This document shows, piece by piece, positions 1 through 13,940 of a stretch of 64,000 bases of DNA. How positions within the stretch are numbered: the first letter of the stretch is position 1; every line of letters starts with the position of its first letter. The notes beneath the pieces are model-generated. The model made no database searches. It worked only from the letters and a program-made list of their open reading frames with translations, and had not been told where the DNA came from. Both the position numbers and the translations under genes were made by a program. The stretch comes from Euonymus europaeus (Eukaryota; Streptophyta; Magnoliopsida; Celastrales; Celastraceae), in the NCBI GenBank assembly GCA_963580455.1, contig OY756962.1:16820001-16884000 (forward strand), read 5' to 3'.

Positions 1-3000
1 GATTCCAAATCACCAACTTTCTATGAGAAATGGACAAAACCGTTAAAAGCTCCTCCATAGAGAGAGTTGAGGAACTTCGAACCATCAAAGTTGCTCGGTG
101 TACACTTTTTATTGTTATTCTATGTCAAATTTTATGAGTATAGGCTTCAAAGATTATTTCGATTCCAAATCACCAACTTTCTATGAGAAATGGACAAAAC
201 CGTTAAAAGCTCCTCCATAGAGAGAGTTGAGGAACTTCGAACCATCAAAGTTGCTCGATGTACACTTTTTATTGTTCTTCTACGTTAAATTTTATGAGTA
301 TAAGCTTCCTAGATTATTTCGATGCTAAAACACCATCTTTTTAAGACAAATGGACAAAACCGTTAAAAGCTCCTCCATAGAGAGAGTTGAGCAACTTCGG
401 ACTATCAAAGTTGCTCGGTGTACACTTTTTATTGTTATTCTATGTCAAATTTTATGAGTATAAGCTTCCAAGATTATTTCGATGCCAAAACACCAACTCT
501 GTATCACAAATTGACAAAACCGTTAAAAGCTCCTCCATAGAGAGAGTTGAGCAACTTCGGACCAACAAAGTTGCTCAGGATACAATTTTTATTGTTCTTC
601 TTTGTAAAATTTTACGAGTATAAGCTTCCTAGATTATTTCGATGCTAAAACACCATCTTTCTATGACAAATAGACAAAACCGTTAAAAGCCCCTCCATAG
701 AGAGAGTTGAGCAACTTCGGACCACCAAAGTTGCTCGGTGTACACTTTTTATTGTCCTTCTATGTCAAATTTTACGAGTATAAGCTTCCAAGATTATTTC
801 GATGCCAAAACACCAACCTTTTATCAAAACTGGACAAAACCGTTAAGAACTCCTCCATAGAGAGAGTTGAGCAACTTCGGACCAACAAAGTTGCTCGGGA
901 TAAACTTTTTATTGTTCTTCTTTGTCAAATTTTACGAGTATAAGCTTCCTAGATTATTTCGATGCTAAAACACCATCTTTCTATGACAAATGGACAAAAC
1001 CATTAAAATCCCCTCCATAGAGAGAGTTGAGCAACTTCGGACCATCAAAGTTGCTCGGTGTACACTTTTTATTGTTATTCTATGTTCAAATTTTATGAGT
1101 ATAGGCTTCCAAGATTATTTCGATTCCAAATCACCAACTTTCTATGAGAAATGGACAAAACCGTTAAAAGCTCCTCCATAGAGAGAGTTGAGCAACTTCG
1201 AACCATCAAAGTTGCTCGATGTACAATTTTTATTGTTCTTCTACGTTAAATTTTATGAGTATAAGCTTTCTAGATTATTTCGATGCCAAAAAATGAACTT
1301 TTTAAGACAAATGGACAAAACCGTTAAAAGCTCCTCCATAGAGAGAGTTGAGCAACTTCGGACCATCAAAGTTGCTCGGTGTACACTTTTTATTGTTATT
1401 CTATGTCAAATTTTATGAGTATAAGCTTCCAAGATTATTTCGATGCCAAAACACCAACTCTGTATCACAAATGGACAAAACCGTTAAAAGCTCCCCCATA
1501 GAGAGAGTTGAGCAACTTCGGACCAATAAAGTTGCTCAGGATACAATTTTTATTGTTCTTCTTTGTAAAATCTTACGAGTATAAGCTTCCTAGATTATTT
1601 CGATGCTAAAACACCATCTTTCTATGACAAATGGACAAAACCGTTAAAAGCCCCTCCATAGAGAGAGTTGAGCAACTTCGGACCACCAAAGTTGCTCGGT
1701 GTACACTTTTTATTGTCCTTCTATGTCAAATTTTACGAGTATAAGCTTCCAAGATTATTTCGATGCCAAAACACCAACCTTTTATCAAAACTGGACAAAA
1801 CCGTTAAGAACTCCTCCATAGAGAGAGTTGAGCAACTTCGGACCAACAAAGTTGCTCGGGATAAACTTTTTATTGTTCTTCTTTGTCAAATTTTACGAGT
1901 ATAAGCTTCTAGATTATTTCGATGCTAAAACACCATCTTTCTATGACAAATGGACAAAACCATTAAAATCCCCTCCATAGAGAGAGTTGAGCAACTTCGG
2001 ACCATCAAAGTTGCTCGGTGTACACTTTTTATTGTTATTCTATGTTCAAATTTTATGAGTATGAGCTTCCAAGATTATTTCGATTCCAAATCACCAACTT
2101 TCTATGAGAAATGGACAAAACCGTTAAAAGCTCCTCCATAGAGAGAGTTGAGCAACTTCGGACCATCAAAGTTGCTCGGTGTACACTTTTTATTGTTATT
2201 CTATGTCAAATTTTATGAGTATAAGCTTCCAAGATTATTTCGATGCCAAAACACCAACTCTGTATCACAAATGGACAAAACCGTTAAAAGCTCCTCCATA
2301 GAGAGAGTTGAGCAACTTCGGACCAACAAAGTTGCTCAGGATACAATTTTTATTGTTCTTCTTTGTAAAATCTTACGAGTATAAGCTTCCTAGATTATTT
2401 CGATGCTAAAACACCATCTTTCTATGACAAATGGACAAAACCGTTAAAAGCCCCTCCATAGAGAGAGTTGAGCAACTTCGGACCACCAAAGTTGCTCGGT
2501 GTACACTTTTTATTGTCCTTCTATGTCAAATTTTACGAGTATAAGCTTCCAAGATTATTTCGATGCCAAAACACCAACCTTTTATCAAAACTAGACAAAA
2601 CCGTTAAGAACTCCTCCATAGAGAGAGTTGAGCAACTTCGGACCAACAAAGTTGCTCGGGATAAACTTTTTATTGTTCTTCTTTGTCAAATTTTACGAGT
2701 ATAAGCTTCCTAGATTATTTCGATGCTAAAACACCATCTTTCTATGACAAATGGACAAAACCATTAAAATCCCCTCCATAGAGAGAGTTGAGCAACTTCG
2801 GACCATCAAAGTTGCTCGGTGTACACTTTTTATTGTTATTCTATGTTCAAATTTTATGAGTATAGGCTTCCAAGATTATTTCGATTCCAAATCACCAACT
2901 TTCAATGAGAAATGGACAAAACCGTTAAAAGCTCCATCATAGAGAGAGTTGAGCAACTTCGAACCATCAAAGTTGCTCGATGTACAATTTTTATTGTTCT

Positions 3001-3200
3001 TCTACGTTAAATTTTATGAGTATAAGCTTTCTAGATTATTTCGATGCCAAAAAATGAACTTTTTAAGACAAATGGACAAAACCGTTAAAAGCTCCTCCAT
3101 AGAGAGAGTTGAGCAACTTCGGACCATCAAAGTTGCTCGGTGTACACTTTTTATTGTTATTCTATGTCAAATTTTATGAGTATAAGCTTCCAAGATTATT
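1..3200 (+). repeat. Satellite segmental duplication, copy 1 (4161-bp spacing)
   Basis: Roughly 3.2 kb here reappears at 4162-7360, offset by 4161 bp (26 monomers plus one base). Private variants are shared, such as GAGGAACTTCG near 92 and 4252, GGCTTCAAAG near 145 and 4306, and ATTGACAAAAC near 510 and 4671. The copy probably starts left of the window. Similarity fades where copy 2 reaches about 7360. Confidence 0.9.
360..1990 (+). repeat. 11-monomer higher-order unit, copy 1 (1761-bp spacing)
   Basis: The monomer order at 360-1990 recurs at about 2121-3750, offset 1761 bp (11 x 160 + 1). Inside it a 961-bp (six-monomer) offset also matches, for example 387-1180 against 1348-2140. The unit is therefore itself a 6+5 composite. 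Confidence 0.85.
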
Positions 3201-3750
3201 TCGATGCCAAAACACCAACTCTGTATCACAAATGGACAAAACCGTTAAAAGCTCCCCCATAGAGAGAGTTGAGCAACTTCGGACCAATAAAGTTGCTCAG
3301 GATACAATTTTTATTGTTCTTCTTTGTAAAATCTTACGAGTATAAGCTTCCTAGATTATTTCGATGCTAAAACACCATCTTTCTATGACAAATGGACAAA
3401 ACCGTTAAAAGCCCCTCCATAGAGAGAGTTGAGCAACTTCGGACCACCAAAGTTGCTCGGTGTACACTTTTTATTGTCCTTCTATGTCAAATTTTACGAG
3501 TATAAGCTTCCAAGATTATTTCGATGCCAAAACACCAACCTTTTATCAAAACTGGACAAAACCGTTAAGAACTCCTCCATAGAGAGAGTTGAGCAACTTC
3601 GGACCAACAAAGTTGCTCGGGATAAACTTTTTATTGTTCTTCTTTGTCAAATTTTACGAGTATAAGCTTCTAGATTATTTCGATGCTAAAACACCATCTT
3701 TCTATGACAAATGGAAAAAACCATTAAAAGCCCCTCCATAGAGAGAGTTG
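2121..3750 (+). repeat. 11-monomer higher-order unit, copy 2
   Basis: Second copy of the 1761-bp unit. It shares diagnostic variants with copy 1, including CTCTGTATCAC tails and ACTGGACAAAACCGTTAAGAAC. It diverges near 3750, where a CCACCAAAG monomer replaces the CCATCAAAG one. Confidence 0.85.
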
Positions 3751-4161
3751 AGCAACTTCGGACCACCAAAGTTGCTCGGTGTACACTTTTTATTGTCCTT
3801 CTATGTCAAATTCTACGAGTATAAGCTTCCAAGATTATTTCGATGCCAAAACACCGACCTTTTATCAAAACTGGACAAAACCGTTAAGAACTCCTCCATA
3901 GAGAGAGTTGAGCAACTTCGGACCAACAAAGTTGCTCGGGATAAACTTTTTATTGTTCTTCTTTGTCAAATTTTATGAGAATAAGCTTCCTAGATTATTT
4001 CGATGCTAAAACACCATCTTTCTACGACAAATGGACAAAACCATTAAAAGCCCCTCCATAGAGAGAGTTGAGCAACTTCGGACCATCAAAGTTGCTCGGT
4101 GTACACTTTTTATTGTTATTCTATGTCAAATTTTATGAGTATAGGCTTCCAAGATTATTTC

Positions 4162-7100
4162 GATTCCAAATCACCAACTTTCTATGAGAAATGGACAAAA
4201 CCGTTAAAAGCTCCTCCATAGAGAGAGTTGAGGAACTTCGAACCATCAAAGTTGCTCGGTGTACACTTTTTATTGTTATTCTATGTCAAATTTTATGAGT
4301 ATAGGCTTCAAAGATTATTTCGATTCCAAATCACCAACTTTCTATGAGAAATGGACAAAACCGTTAAAAGCTCCTCCATAGAGAGAGTTGAGGAACTTCG
4401 AACCATCAAAGTTGCTCGATGTACACTTTTTATTGTTCTTCTACGTTAAATTTTATGAGTATAAGCTTCCTAGATTATTTCGATGCTAAAACACCATCTT
4501 TTTAAGACAAATGGACAAAACCGTTAAAAGCTCCTCCATAGAGAGAGTTGAGCAACTTCGGACTATCAAAGTTGCTCGGTGTACACTTTTTATTGTTATT
4601 CTATGTCAAATTTTATGAGTATAAGCTTCCAAGATTATTTCGATGCCAAAACACCAACTCTGTATCACAAATTGACAAAACCGTTAAAAGCTCCTCCATA
4701 GAGAGAGTTGAGCAACTTCGGACCAACAAAGTTGCTCAGGATACAATTTTTATTGTTCTTCTTTGTAAAATTTTACGAGTATAAGCTTCCTAGATTATTT
4801 CGATGCTAAAACACCATCTTTCTATGACAAATAGACAAAACCGTTAAAAGCCCCTCCATAGAGAGAGTTGAGCAACTTCGGACCACCAAAGTTGCTCGGT
4901 GTACACTTTTTATTGTCCTTCTATGTCAAATTTTACGAGTATAAGCTTCCAAGATTATTTCGATGCCAAAACACCAACCTTTTATCAAAACTGGACAAAA
5001 CCGTTAAGAACTCCTCCATAGAGAGAGTTGAGCAACTTCGGACCAACAAAGTTGCTCGGGATAAACTTTTTATTGTTCTTCTTTGTCAAATTTTACGAGT
5101 ATAAGCTTCCTAGATTATTTCGATGCTAAAACACCATCTTTCTATGACAAATGGACAAAACCATTAAAATCCCCTCCATAGAGAGAGTTGAGCAACTTCG
5201 GACCATCAAAGTTGCTCGGTGTACACTTTTTATTGTTATTCTATGTTCAAATTTTATGAGTATAGGCTTCCAAGATTATTTCGATTCCAAATCACCAACT
5301 TTCTATGAGAAATGGACAAAACCGTTAAAAGCTCCTCCATAGAGAGAGTTGAGCAACTTCGAACCATCAAAGTTGCTCGATGTACAATTTTTATTGTTCT
5401 TCTACGTTAAATTTTATGAGTATAAGCTTTCTAGATTATTTCGATGCCAAAAAATGAACTTTTTAAGACAAATGGACAAAACCGTTAAAAGCTCCTCCAT
5501 AGAGAGAGTTGAGCAACTTCGGACCATCAAAGTTGCTCGGTGTACACTTTTTATTGTTATTCTATGTCAAATTTTATGAGTATAAGCTTCCAAGATTATT
5601 TCGATGCCAAAACACCAACTCTGTATCACAAATGGACAAAACCGTTAAAAGCTCCCCCATAGAGAGAGTTGAGCAACTTCGGACCAATAAAGTTGCTCAG
5701 GATACAATTTTTATTGTTCTTCTTTGTAAAATCTTACGAGTATAAGCTTCCTAGATTATTTCGATGCTAAAACACCATCTTTCTATGACAAATGGACAAA
5801 ACCGTTAAAAGCCCCTCCATAGAGAGAGTTGAGCAACTTCGGACCACCAAAGTTGCTCGGTGTACACTTTTTATTGTCCTTCTATGTCAAATTTTACGAG
5901 TATAAGCTTCCAAGATTATTTCGATGCCAAAACACCAACCTTTTATCAAAACTGGACAAAACCGTTAAGAACTCCTCCATAGAGAGAGTTGAGCAACTTC
6001 GGACCAACAAAGTTGCTCGGGATAAACTTTTTATTGTTCTTCTTTGTCAAATTTTACGAGTATAAGCTTCTAGATTATTTCGATGCTAAAACACCATCTT
6101 TCTATGACAAATGGACAAAACCATTAAAATCCCCTCCATAGAGAGAGTTGAGCAACTTCGGACCATCAAAGTTGCTCGGTGTACACTTTTTATTGTTATT
6201 CTATGTTCAAATTTTATGAGTATGAGCTTCCAAGATTATTTCGATTCCAAATCACCAACTTTCTTTGAGAAATGGACAAAACCGTTAAAAGCTCCTCCAT
6301 AGAGAGAGTTGAGCAACTTCGGACCATCAAAGTTGCTCGGTGTACACTTTTTATTGTTATTCTATGTCAAATTTTATGAGTATAAGCTTCCAAGATTATT
6401 TCGATGCCAAAACACCAACTCTGTATCACAAATGGACAAAACCGTTAAAAGCTCCTCCATAGAGAGAGTTGAGCAACTTCGGACCAACAAAGTTGCTCAG
6501 GATACAATTTTTATTGTTCTTCTTTGTAAAATCTTACGAGTATAAGCTTCCTAGATTATTTCGATGCTAAAACACCATCTTTCTATGACAAATGGACAAA
6601 ACCGTTAAAAGCCCCTCCATAGAGAGAGTTGAGCAACTTCGGACCACCAAAGTTGCTCGGTGTACACTTTTTATTGTCCTTCTATGTCAAATTTTACGAG
6701 TATAAGCTTCCAAGATTATTTCGATGCCAAAACACCAACCTTTTATCAAAACTAGACAAAACCGTTAAGAACTCCTCCATAGAGAGAGTTGAGCAACTTC
6801 GGACCAACAAAGTTGCTCGGGATAAACTTTTTATTGTTCTTCTTTGTCAAATTTTACGAGTATAAGCTTCCTAGATTATTTCGATGCTAAAACACCATCT
6901 TTCTATGACAAATGGACAAAACCATTAAAATCCCCTCCATAGAGAGAGTTGAGCAACTTCGGACCATCGAAGTTGCTCGGTGTACACTTTTTATTGTTAT
7001 TCTATGTTCAAATTTTATGAGTATAGGCTTCCAAGATTATTTCGATTCCAAATCACCAACTTTCAATGAGAAATGGACAAAACCGTTAAAAGCTCCATCA

Positions 7101-7360
7101 TAGAGAGAGTTGAGCAACTTCGAACCATCAAAGTTGCTCGATGTACACTTTTTATTGTTCTTCTACGTTAAATTTTATGAGTATAAGCTTTCTAGATTAT
7201 TTCGATGCCAAAAAATGAACTTTTTAAGACAAATGGACAAAACCGTTAAAAGCTCCTCCATAGAGAGAGTTGAGCAACTTCGGACCATCAAAGTTGCTCG
7301 GTGTACACTTTTTATTGTTATTCTATGTCAAATTTTATGAGTATAAGCTTCCAAGATTAT
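4162..7360 (+). repeat. Satellite segmental duplication, copy 2
   Basis: This repeats 1-3200 nearly base for base, with scattered single differences such as CTTTGAG for CTATGAG near 6264 and ATCGAAG for ATCAAAG near 6966. Its high identity shows a recent multi-kilobase amplification rather than monomer-by-monomer spread. Confidence 0.9.
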
Positions 7361-8650
7361 TTCGATGCCAAAATACCAACTCTTTATCACAAATGGACAA
7401 AACCGTTAAAAGCTCCTCCATAGATAGAGTTGAGCAACTTCGGACCAACAAAGTTGCTCAGGATACAATTTTTATTGTTGTTCTTTGTAAAATTTTACGA
7501 GTATAAGCTTCCTAGATTATTTCGATGCTAAAACACCATCTTTCTATGACAAATGGACAAAACCGTTAAAAGCCCCTTCATAGAGAGAGTTGAGCAACTT
7601 CGGACAATCAAAGTTGCTCGTTGTACACTTTTTATTGTTATTCTATGTCAAATTTTACGAGTATAAGCTTCCAAGATTATTTCGATTCTAAATCACCAAC
7701 TTTCTATGAGAAATGGATAAAACCGTTAAAAGCTCCTCCATAGAGAGAGTTGAGCAACTTTGAAACAACAAAGTTGCTCGATGTACACTTTTTATTGTTC
7801 TTCTATGTCAAATTTTATGAGTATAAGCTTCCTAGATTATTTCGATGCCAAAAAACAAACTTTTCACGACAAATGGACAAAATCGTTAAAAGCTACTCCA
7901 TAGAGAGAGTTGAGAAACTTCGAACCATCAAAGTTGCTCGGTGTACACTTTTTATTGTTCTTCTTTGTCAAATTTTACGAGTATAGGCTTCCTAGATTAT
8001 TTCGATGCTAAAACACCATCTTTCTATGACAAATAGACAAAATCGTTAAAAGCCCCTCCATAGAGAGAGTTGAGCAACTTCGGACCATCAAAAGAGCTCG
8101 GTGTACACTTTTTATTGTCCTTCTATGTCAAATTTTACGAGTATAAGCTTCCAAGATTATTTCGATGCCAAAACAACAACTTTTTATCACAACTGGACAA
8201 AACCGTTAAGAGCTCCTCCATAGAGAGAGTTGAGCAACTTCGGACCAACAAAGTTGCTCGGGATACACTTTTTATTGTTCTTCTCTGTAAAATTTTACGA
8301 GTATATGCTTCCTAGATTATTTCGATGCTAAAGCACCATCTTTCTATGAGAAATGGACAAAACCGTTAAAAGCTCCTCCATAGGGAGAGTTGAGCAACTT
8401 TGCACCATCAAAGATGCTCGGTGTACACTTTTTATTGTTTTACTTTGTCAAATTTTACGAGTATAAGCTTCCTAGATTATTTCGATGCTAAAACACCATC
8501 TTTCTATGACAAATGGACAAAATCGTTAAAAGCCCCTCCATAGAGACATTTGAGCAACTTCGGACCATCAAAAGAGCTCGGTGTACACTTTTTATTGTCC
8601 TTCTATGTTAAATTTTACGAGTATAAGCTTCCAAGATTATTTCGATGCCA
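7100..8650 (+). repeat. Satellite duplication, copy 1 (2846-bp spacing)
   Basis: Monomer order from about 7100 to 8650 matches 9946-11496 at an offset of 2846 bp. That is 18 monomers minus 34 bases. The missing 34 bases are the deletion at 9768, which lies between the two copies. Confidence 0.8.
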
Positions 8651-9754
8651 AAACACCAACTTTTTATCAAAACTGGACAAAACCGTTAAGACCTCCTCCA
8701 TAGAGAGAGTTGAGCAACTTCGGACCAACAAAGTTGCTCGGGATAAACTTTTTATTGTTCTTCTTTGTCAAATTTTACGAGTATAAGCTTCCTAGATTAT
8801 TTCGATGCTAAAACACCATCTTTCTATGACAAATGGACAAAACCGTTAAAAGCCCCTCCATAGAGAGAGTTGAGCAACTTCGGACCACCAAAGTTGCTCG
8901 GTGTACACTTTTTATTGTCCTTCTATGTCAAATTTTACGAGTATAAGCTTCCAAGATTATTTCGATGCCAAAACACCAACCTTTTATCAAAACTGGACAA
9001 AACCGTTAAGAACTCCTCCATAGAGAGAGTTGAGCAACTTCGGACCAACAAAGTTGCTCGGGATAAACTTTTTATTGTTCTTCTTTGTCAAATTTTACGA
9101 GTATAAGCTTCCTAGATTATTTCGATGCGAAAACACCATCTTTCTATGACAAATGGACAAAACCATTAAAAGCCCCTCCATAGAGAGAGTTGAGCAACTT
9201 CGGACCATCAAAGTTGCTCGGTGTACACTTTTTATTGTTATTCTATGTCCAATTTTTTGAGTATAAGCTTCCAAGATTATTTCGATGCCAAAACATCAAC
9301 TCTGTATCACAAATGGACAAAACCGTTAAAAGCTCCTCCATAGAGAGAGTTGAGCAACTTCGGACCAACAAAGTTGCTCAGGATACAATTTTTATTGTTC
9401 TTCTTTGTAAAATTTTACGAGTATAAGCTTCCTAGATTATTTCGATGCTAAAACACCATCTTTCTATGAGAAATGGAAAAAATCGTTAAAAGCTCCTCCA
9501 TAGAGAGAGTTGAGCAACTTCGGACCACCAAAGTTGCTCGGTGTACACTTTTTATTGTCCTTCTATGTCAAATTTTACGAGTATAAGCTTCCAAGAATAT
9601 TTCGATGCCAAAACACCAACCTTTTATCAAAACTGGACAAAACCGTTAAGAACTCCTCCATAGAGAGAGTTGAGAAACTTCGGACCAACAAAGTTGCTCG
9701 GGATAAACTTTTTATTGTTCTTCTTTGCCAAATTTTACGAGTATAAGCTTCCTA

Positions 9755-9780
9755 GATTATTTCGATGCCCATTAAAAGCC
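9755..9780 (+). other. 34-bp deletion inside one satellite monomer
   Basis: The sequence runs TTCGATGC directly into CATTAAAAGCC. Neighbouring monomers have about 34 more bases between these blocks (the CACCATC tail and ATGGACAAAAC). The result is a 126-bp monomer and a phase shift of the array at about 9768. Confidence 0.9.
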
Positions 9781-9945
9781 CCTCCATAGAGAGAGTTGAG
9801 CAACTTCGGACCATCAAAGTTGCTCGGTGTACACTTTTTATTGTTATTCTATGTCAAATTTTATGAGTATAGGCTTCCAAGATTATTTCGATTCCAAATC
9901 ACCAACTTTCTATGAGAAATGGACAAAACCGTTAAAAGCTCCTCC

Positions 9946-11496
9946 ATAGAGAGAGTTGAGCAACTTCGAACCATCAAAGTTGCTCGATGTACACTTTTTA
10001 TTGTTCTTCTACGTTAAATTTTATGAGTATAAGCTTTCTAGATTATTTCGATGCCAAAAAATGAACTTTTTAAGACAAATGGACAAAACCGTTAAAAGCT
10101 CCTTCATAGAGAGAGTTGAGCAACTTCGGACCATCAAAGTTGCTCGGTGTACACTTTTTATTGTTATTCTATGTCAAATTTTATGAGTATATGCTTCCAA
10201 GATTATTTCGATGCCAAAACACCAACTCTGTATCACAAATGGACAAAACCGTTAAAAGCTCCTCCATAGAGAGAGTTGAGCAACTTCGGACCAACAAAGT
10301 TGCTCAGGATACAATTTTTATTGTTCTTCTTTGTAAAATTTTACGAGTATAAGCTTCCTAGATTATTTCGATGCTAAAACACCATCTTTCTATGACAAAT
10401 GGACAAAACCGTTAAAAGCCCCTTCATAGAGAGAGTTGAGCAACTTCGGACCATCAAAGTTGCTCGGTGTACACTTTTTATTGTTATTCTGTGTCAAATT
10501 TTACGAGTATAAGCTTCCAAGATTATTTCGATTCCAAATCACCAACTTTCTATGAGAAATGGACAAAACCGTTAAAAGCTCCTCCATAGAGAGAATTGAG
10601 CAACTTTGAACCAACAAAGTTGCTCGATGTACACTTTTTATTGTTCTTCTATGTTAAATTTTATGAGTATAAGCTTCCTAGATTATTTCGATGCCAAAAA
10701 ACAAACTTTTTACGACAAATGGACAAAATCGTTAAAAGCTACTCCATAGAGAGAGTTGAGAAACTTCGAACCATCAAAGTTGCTCGGTGTACACTTTTTA
10801 TTGTTCTTCTTTGTCAAATTTTACGAGTATAGGCTTTGTAGATTATTTCGATGCTAAAACAACATCTTTCTATGACAAATGGACAAAATCGTTCAAAGCC
10901 CCTCCATAGAGAGAGTTGAGCAACTTCGGACCATCAAAAGAGCTCGGTGTACACTTTTTATTGTCCTTCTATGTCAAATTTTACGAGTATAAGCTTCCAA
11001 GATTATTTCGATGCCAAAACAACAACTTTTTATCACAACTGGACAAAACCGTTAAGAGCTCCTCCATAGAGAGAGTTGAGCAACTTCGGACCAACAATGT
11101 TGCTCGGGATACACTTTTTATTGTTCTTCTTTGTAAAATTTTACGAGTATATGCTTCCTAGATTATTTCGATGCTAAAGCACCATCTTTCTATGAGAAAT
11201 GGACAAAACCGTTAAAAGCTCCTCCATAGAGAGAGTTGAGCAACTTTGCACCATCAAAGTTGCTCGGTGTACACTTTTTATTGTTCTACTTAGTCAAATT
11301 TTATGAGTATAAGCTTCCAAGATTATTTCGATGCTAAAACACCATCTTTCTATGACAAATGGACAAAATCGTTAAAAGCCCTTCCATAGAGACAGTTGAG
11401 CAACTTCGGACCATCAAAAGAGCTCGGTGTACACTTTTTATTGTCTTTCTATGTCAAATTTTACGAGTATAAGCTTCCAAGATTATTTCGATGCCA
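9946..11496 (+). repeat. Satellite duplication, copy 2 (2846-bp spacing)
   Basis: It shares the consecutive monomer types of 7100-8650, including the run AAACAAACTTTTYACGAC, the CAAAAGAGCTCGG monomers and the ATGCTTCC variant. Confidence 0.8.
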
Positions 11497-13940
11497 AAAC
11501 ACCAACTTTTTATCACAACTGGACAAAACCGTTAAGAGCTCCTCCAAAGAGAGAGTTGAGCAACTTCGGACCAACAAAGTTGCTCGGGATACACTTTTTA
11601 TTGTTCTTCTTTTTAAAATTTTACGAGAATATGCTTCCTAGATTATTTCGATGCTAAAACACCATCTTTCTATGAGAAATGGACAAAACCGTTAAAAGCT
11701 CATCCATAGAGAGAGTTGAGCAACTACGGACCATCAAAGTTGCTCTGTGTACACTTTTTATTATTCTTCCATGTCAAATTTTAATAATATAAGCTTCCAA
11801 GATTATTTCGATGCCAAAACAACAACTTTTTATCACAAATGGACAAAACCGTTAAAAGGTCATCTAAAGAGAGAGTTGAGCAACTACGGACCAACAAAGT
11901 TTCTCGGGATACACTTTTTATTTTTCTTCTATGTCAAATTTTCGGAGTATAAGCTTCCTAGATTATTTCAATGTTAAAACACCATCTTTCTATGACAAAT
12001 GGATAAAACCGTTAAAAGCCCCTTCATAGAGAGAGTTGAGCAACCTCGGACCATCAAAGTTGCTCGGTGTACACTTTTTATTGTTATTCTATGTCAAATT
12101 TTATGAGTATAAGCTTCCAAGATTATTTCGATTCCAAATCACCAACTTTCTATGAGAAATGGACAAAACCGTTAAAAGCTCCTCCATAGAGAGAGTTGAG
12201 CAACTTTGAACCATCAAAGTTGCTCGATGTACACTTTTTATTGTTCTTCTATGTTAAATTTTATGAGTATAAGCTTCCTAGATTATTTCGATGCCTAAAA
12301 ACAAACTTTCTACGACAAATGGTCAAAACCGTTAAAAGCTACTCAATAGAGAGAGTTGACAAAACTTCGGAACATCAAAGTTGCTCGGTGTACACTTTTT
12401 ATTGTTCTTCTATGTCAAATTTTACGAGTATAAGCTTCCAAGATTAATTTGATGCCAAAACACCAACTCTTTATCACAAATGGACAAAACCGTTAAAAGC
12501 TCCTCCATAGAGAGAGTTGAACAACTTTGGACCAACAAAGTTGATCGGGATACAATTTTTATTGTTCTTCTTTGTCAAATTTTACGATTATAAGCTTCGT
12601 ATATTATTTCAATGCTAAAACACCGTCTTTCTATGACAAATGGACAAAACCGTTAAAAGCCCCTCCATAGAGAGAGTTGAGCAACTTCGGACCATCAAAG
12701 TTGCTCGGTGTACACTTTTTATTGTTCTTCTATGTTATATTTTATGAGTATAAGCTTCCTAGATTATTTCGATGCCAAAAAATGAACTTTTTGCGACAAA
12801 TGGACAAAATCGTTAAAATCTCCTCCATAGAGAGAGTTGAGCAACTTCGGAATATCACAGTTGCTCGGTGTACACTTTTTATTGTTCTTCTATGTCAAAT
12901 TTTATGAGTATAAACTTCCAAGATTACTTCGATGCCAAAACAACAACATTTCATCACAAATGGACAAAATCGTTAAAAGCCCCTCCATAGAGAGAGTTGA
13001 GCAACTTTGGACTATCAAAATTGCTCGGTGTACAATTTTTATTTTTATTCTATGTCAAATTTTATGAGTATAAGCTTCCAAGATTATTTCGATTCCAAAT
13101 CACCAACTTTCTATGAGAAATGGACAAAACCGTTAAAATCTCCTCCATAGAGAGAGTTGAGCAACTTCGAACCATCAAAGTTGCTCGATGTACACTTTTT
13201 ATTGTTCTTCTATGTTAAATTTTATGAGTATAAGCTTTCCAGATTATTTCGATGCCAAGAAAAGAACTTTTTACGACAAATGGACAAAACCGTTAAAAGC
13301 TCCTCCATAGAGAGAGTTGAAAAACTTCGGAACATCAAAGTTGCTCGGTGTACACTTTTTATTGCTCTTCTTTGTCAAATTTTACGAGTATAAGCTTCCT
13401 AGATTATTTCGATGCAAAAACACCATCTTTCTATGACAAATGGACAAAACCGTTAAAAGCCCCTTCATAGAAAGAGTTGAGCAACTTCGGACCATCAAAG
13501 TTGCTCGGTGTACACATTTTATTGTTATTCTATGTCAAATTTTATGAGTAAAAGCTTCCTAGAATATTTCGATGCCAAAAATGAACTTTTTACGACAAAT
13601 GGACAAAATCGTTAAAATCTCCTCCATAGAGAGAGTTGAGCAACTTCGGACCATCACAGTTGCTCGGTGTACACTTTTTATTGTTCTTCTTTGTCAAATT
13701 TTACGAGTATAAGCTTCCTAGATTATTTCGATGCTAAAATACCATCTTTCTATGACAAATGGACAAAACCATTAAAAGCACCTCCGTAGATAGAGTTGAG
13801 CAACTTCGGACCATCAAAGTTGCTCGGTGTACACTTGTTATTGTTATTCTATGTCAAATTTTATGAGTATAGGCTTCCAAGATTATTTCGATTCCAAATC
13901 ACCAACTTTCTATGAGAAATGGACAAAACCGTTAAAAGCT
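10900..13940 (+). repeat. ~3.1-kb satellite duplication, copy 1
   Basis: Its blocks recur 3040 bp downstream (for example 11396-12590 in 14436-15630) and, further on, 3200 bp downstream (12677-13940 in 15877-17140). The change from 3040 to 3200 marks one extra 160-bp monomer in copy 2 near 15720-15880. Confidence 0.88.

Noticed and set aside
1..7360. CRISPR-like regular repeats
   Set aside because: Units are 160 bp and fully tandem with no unique spacers, so this is satellite DNA.
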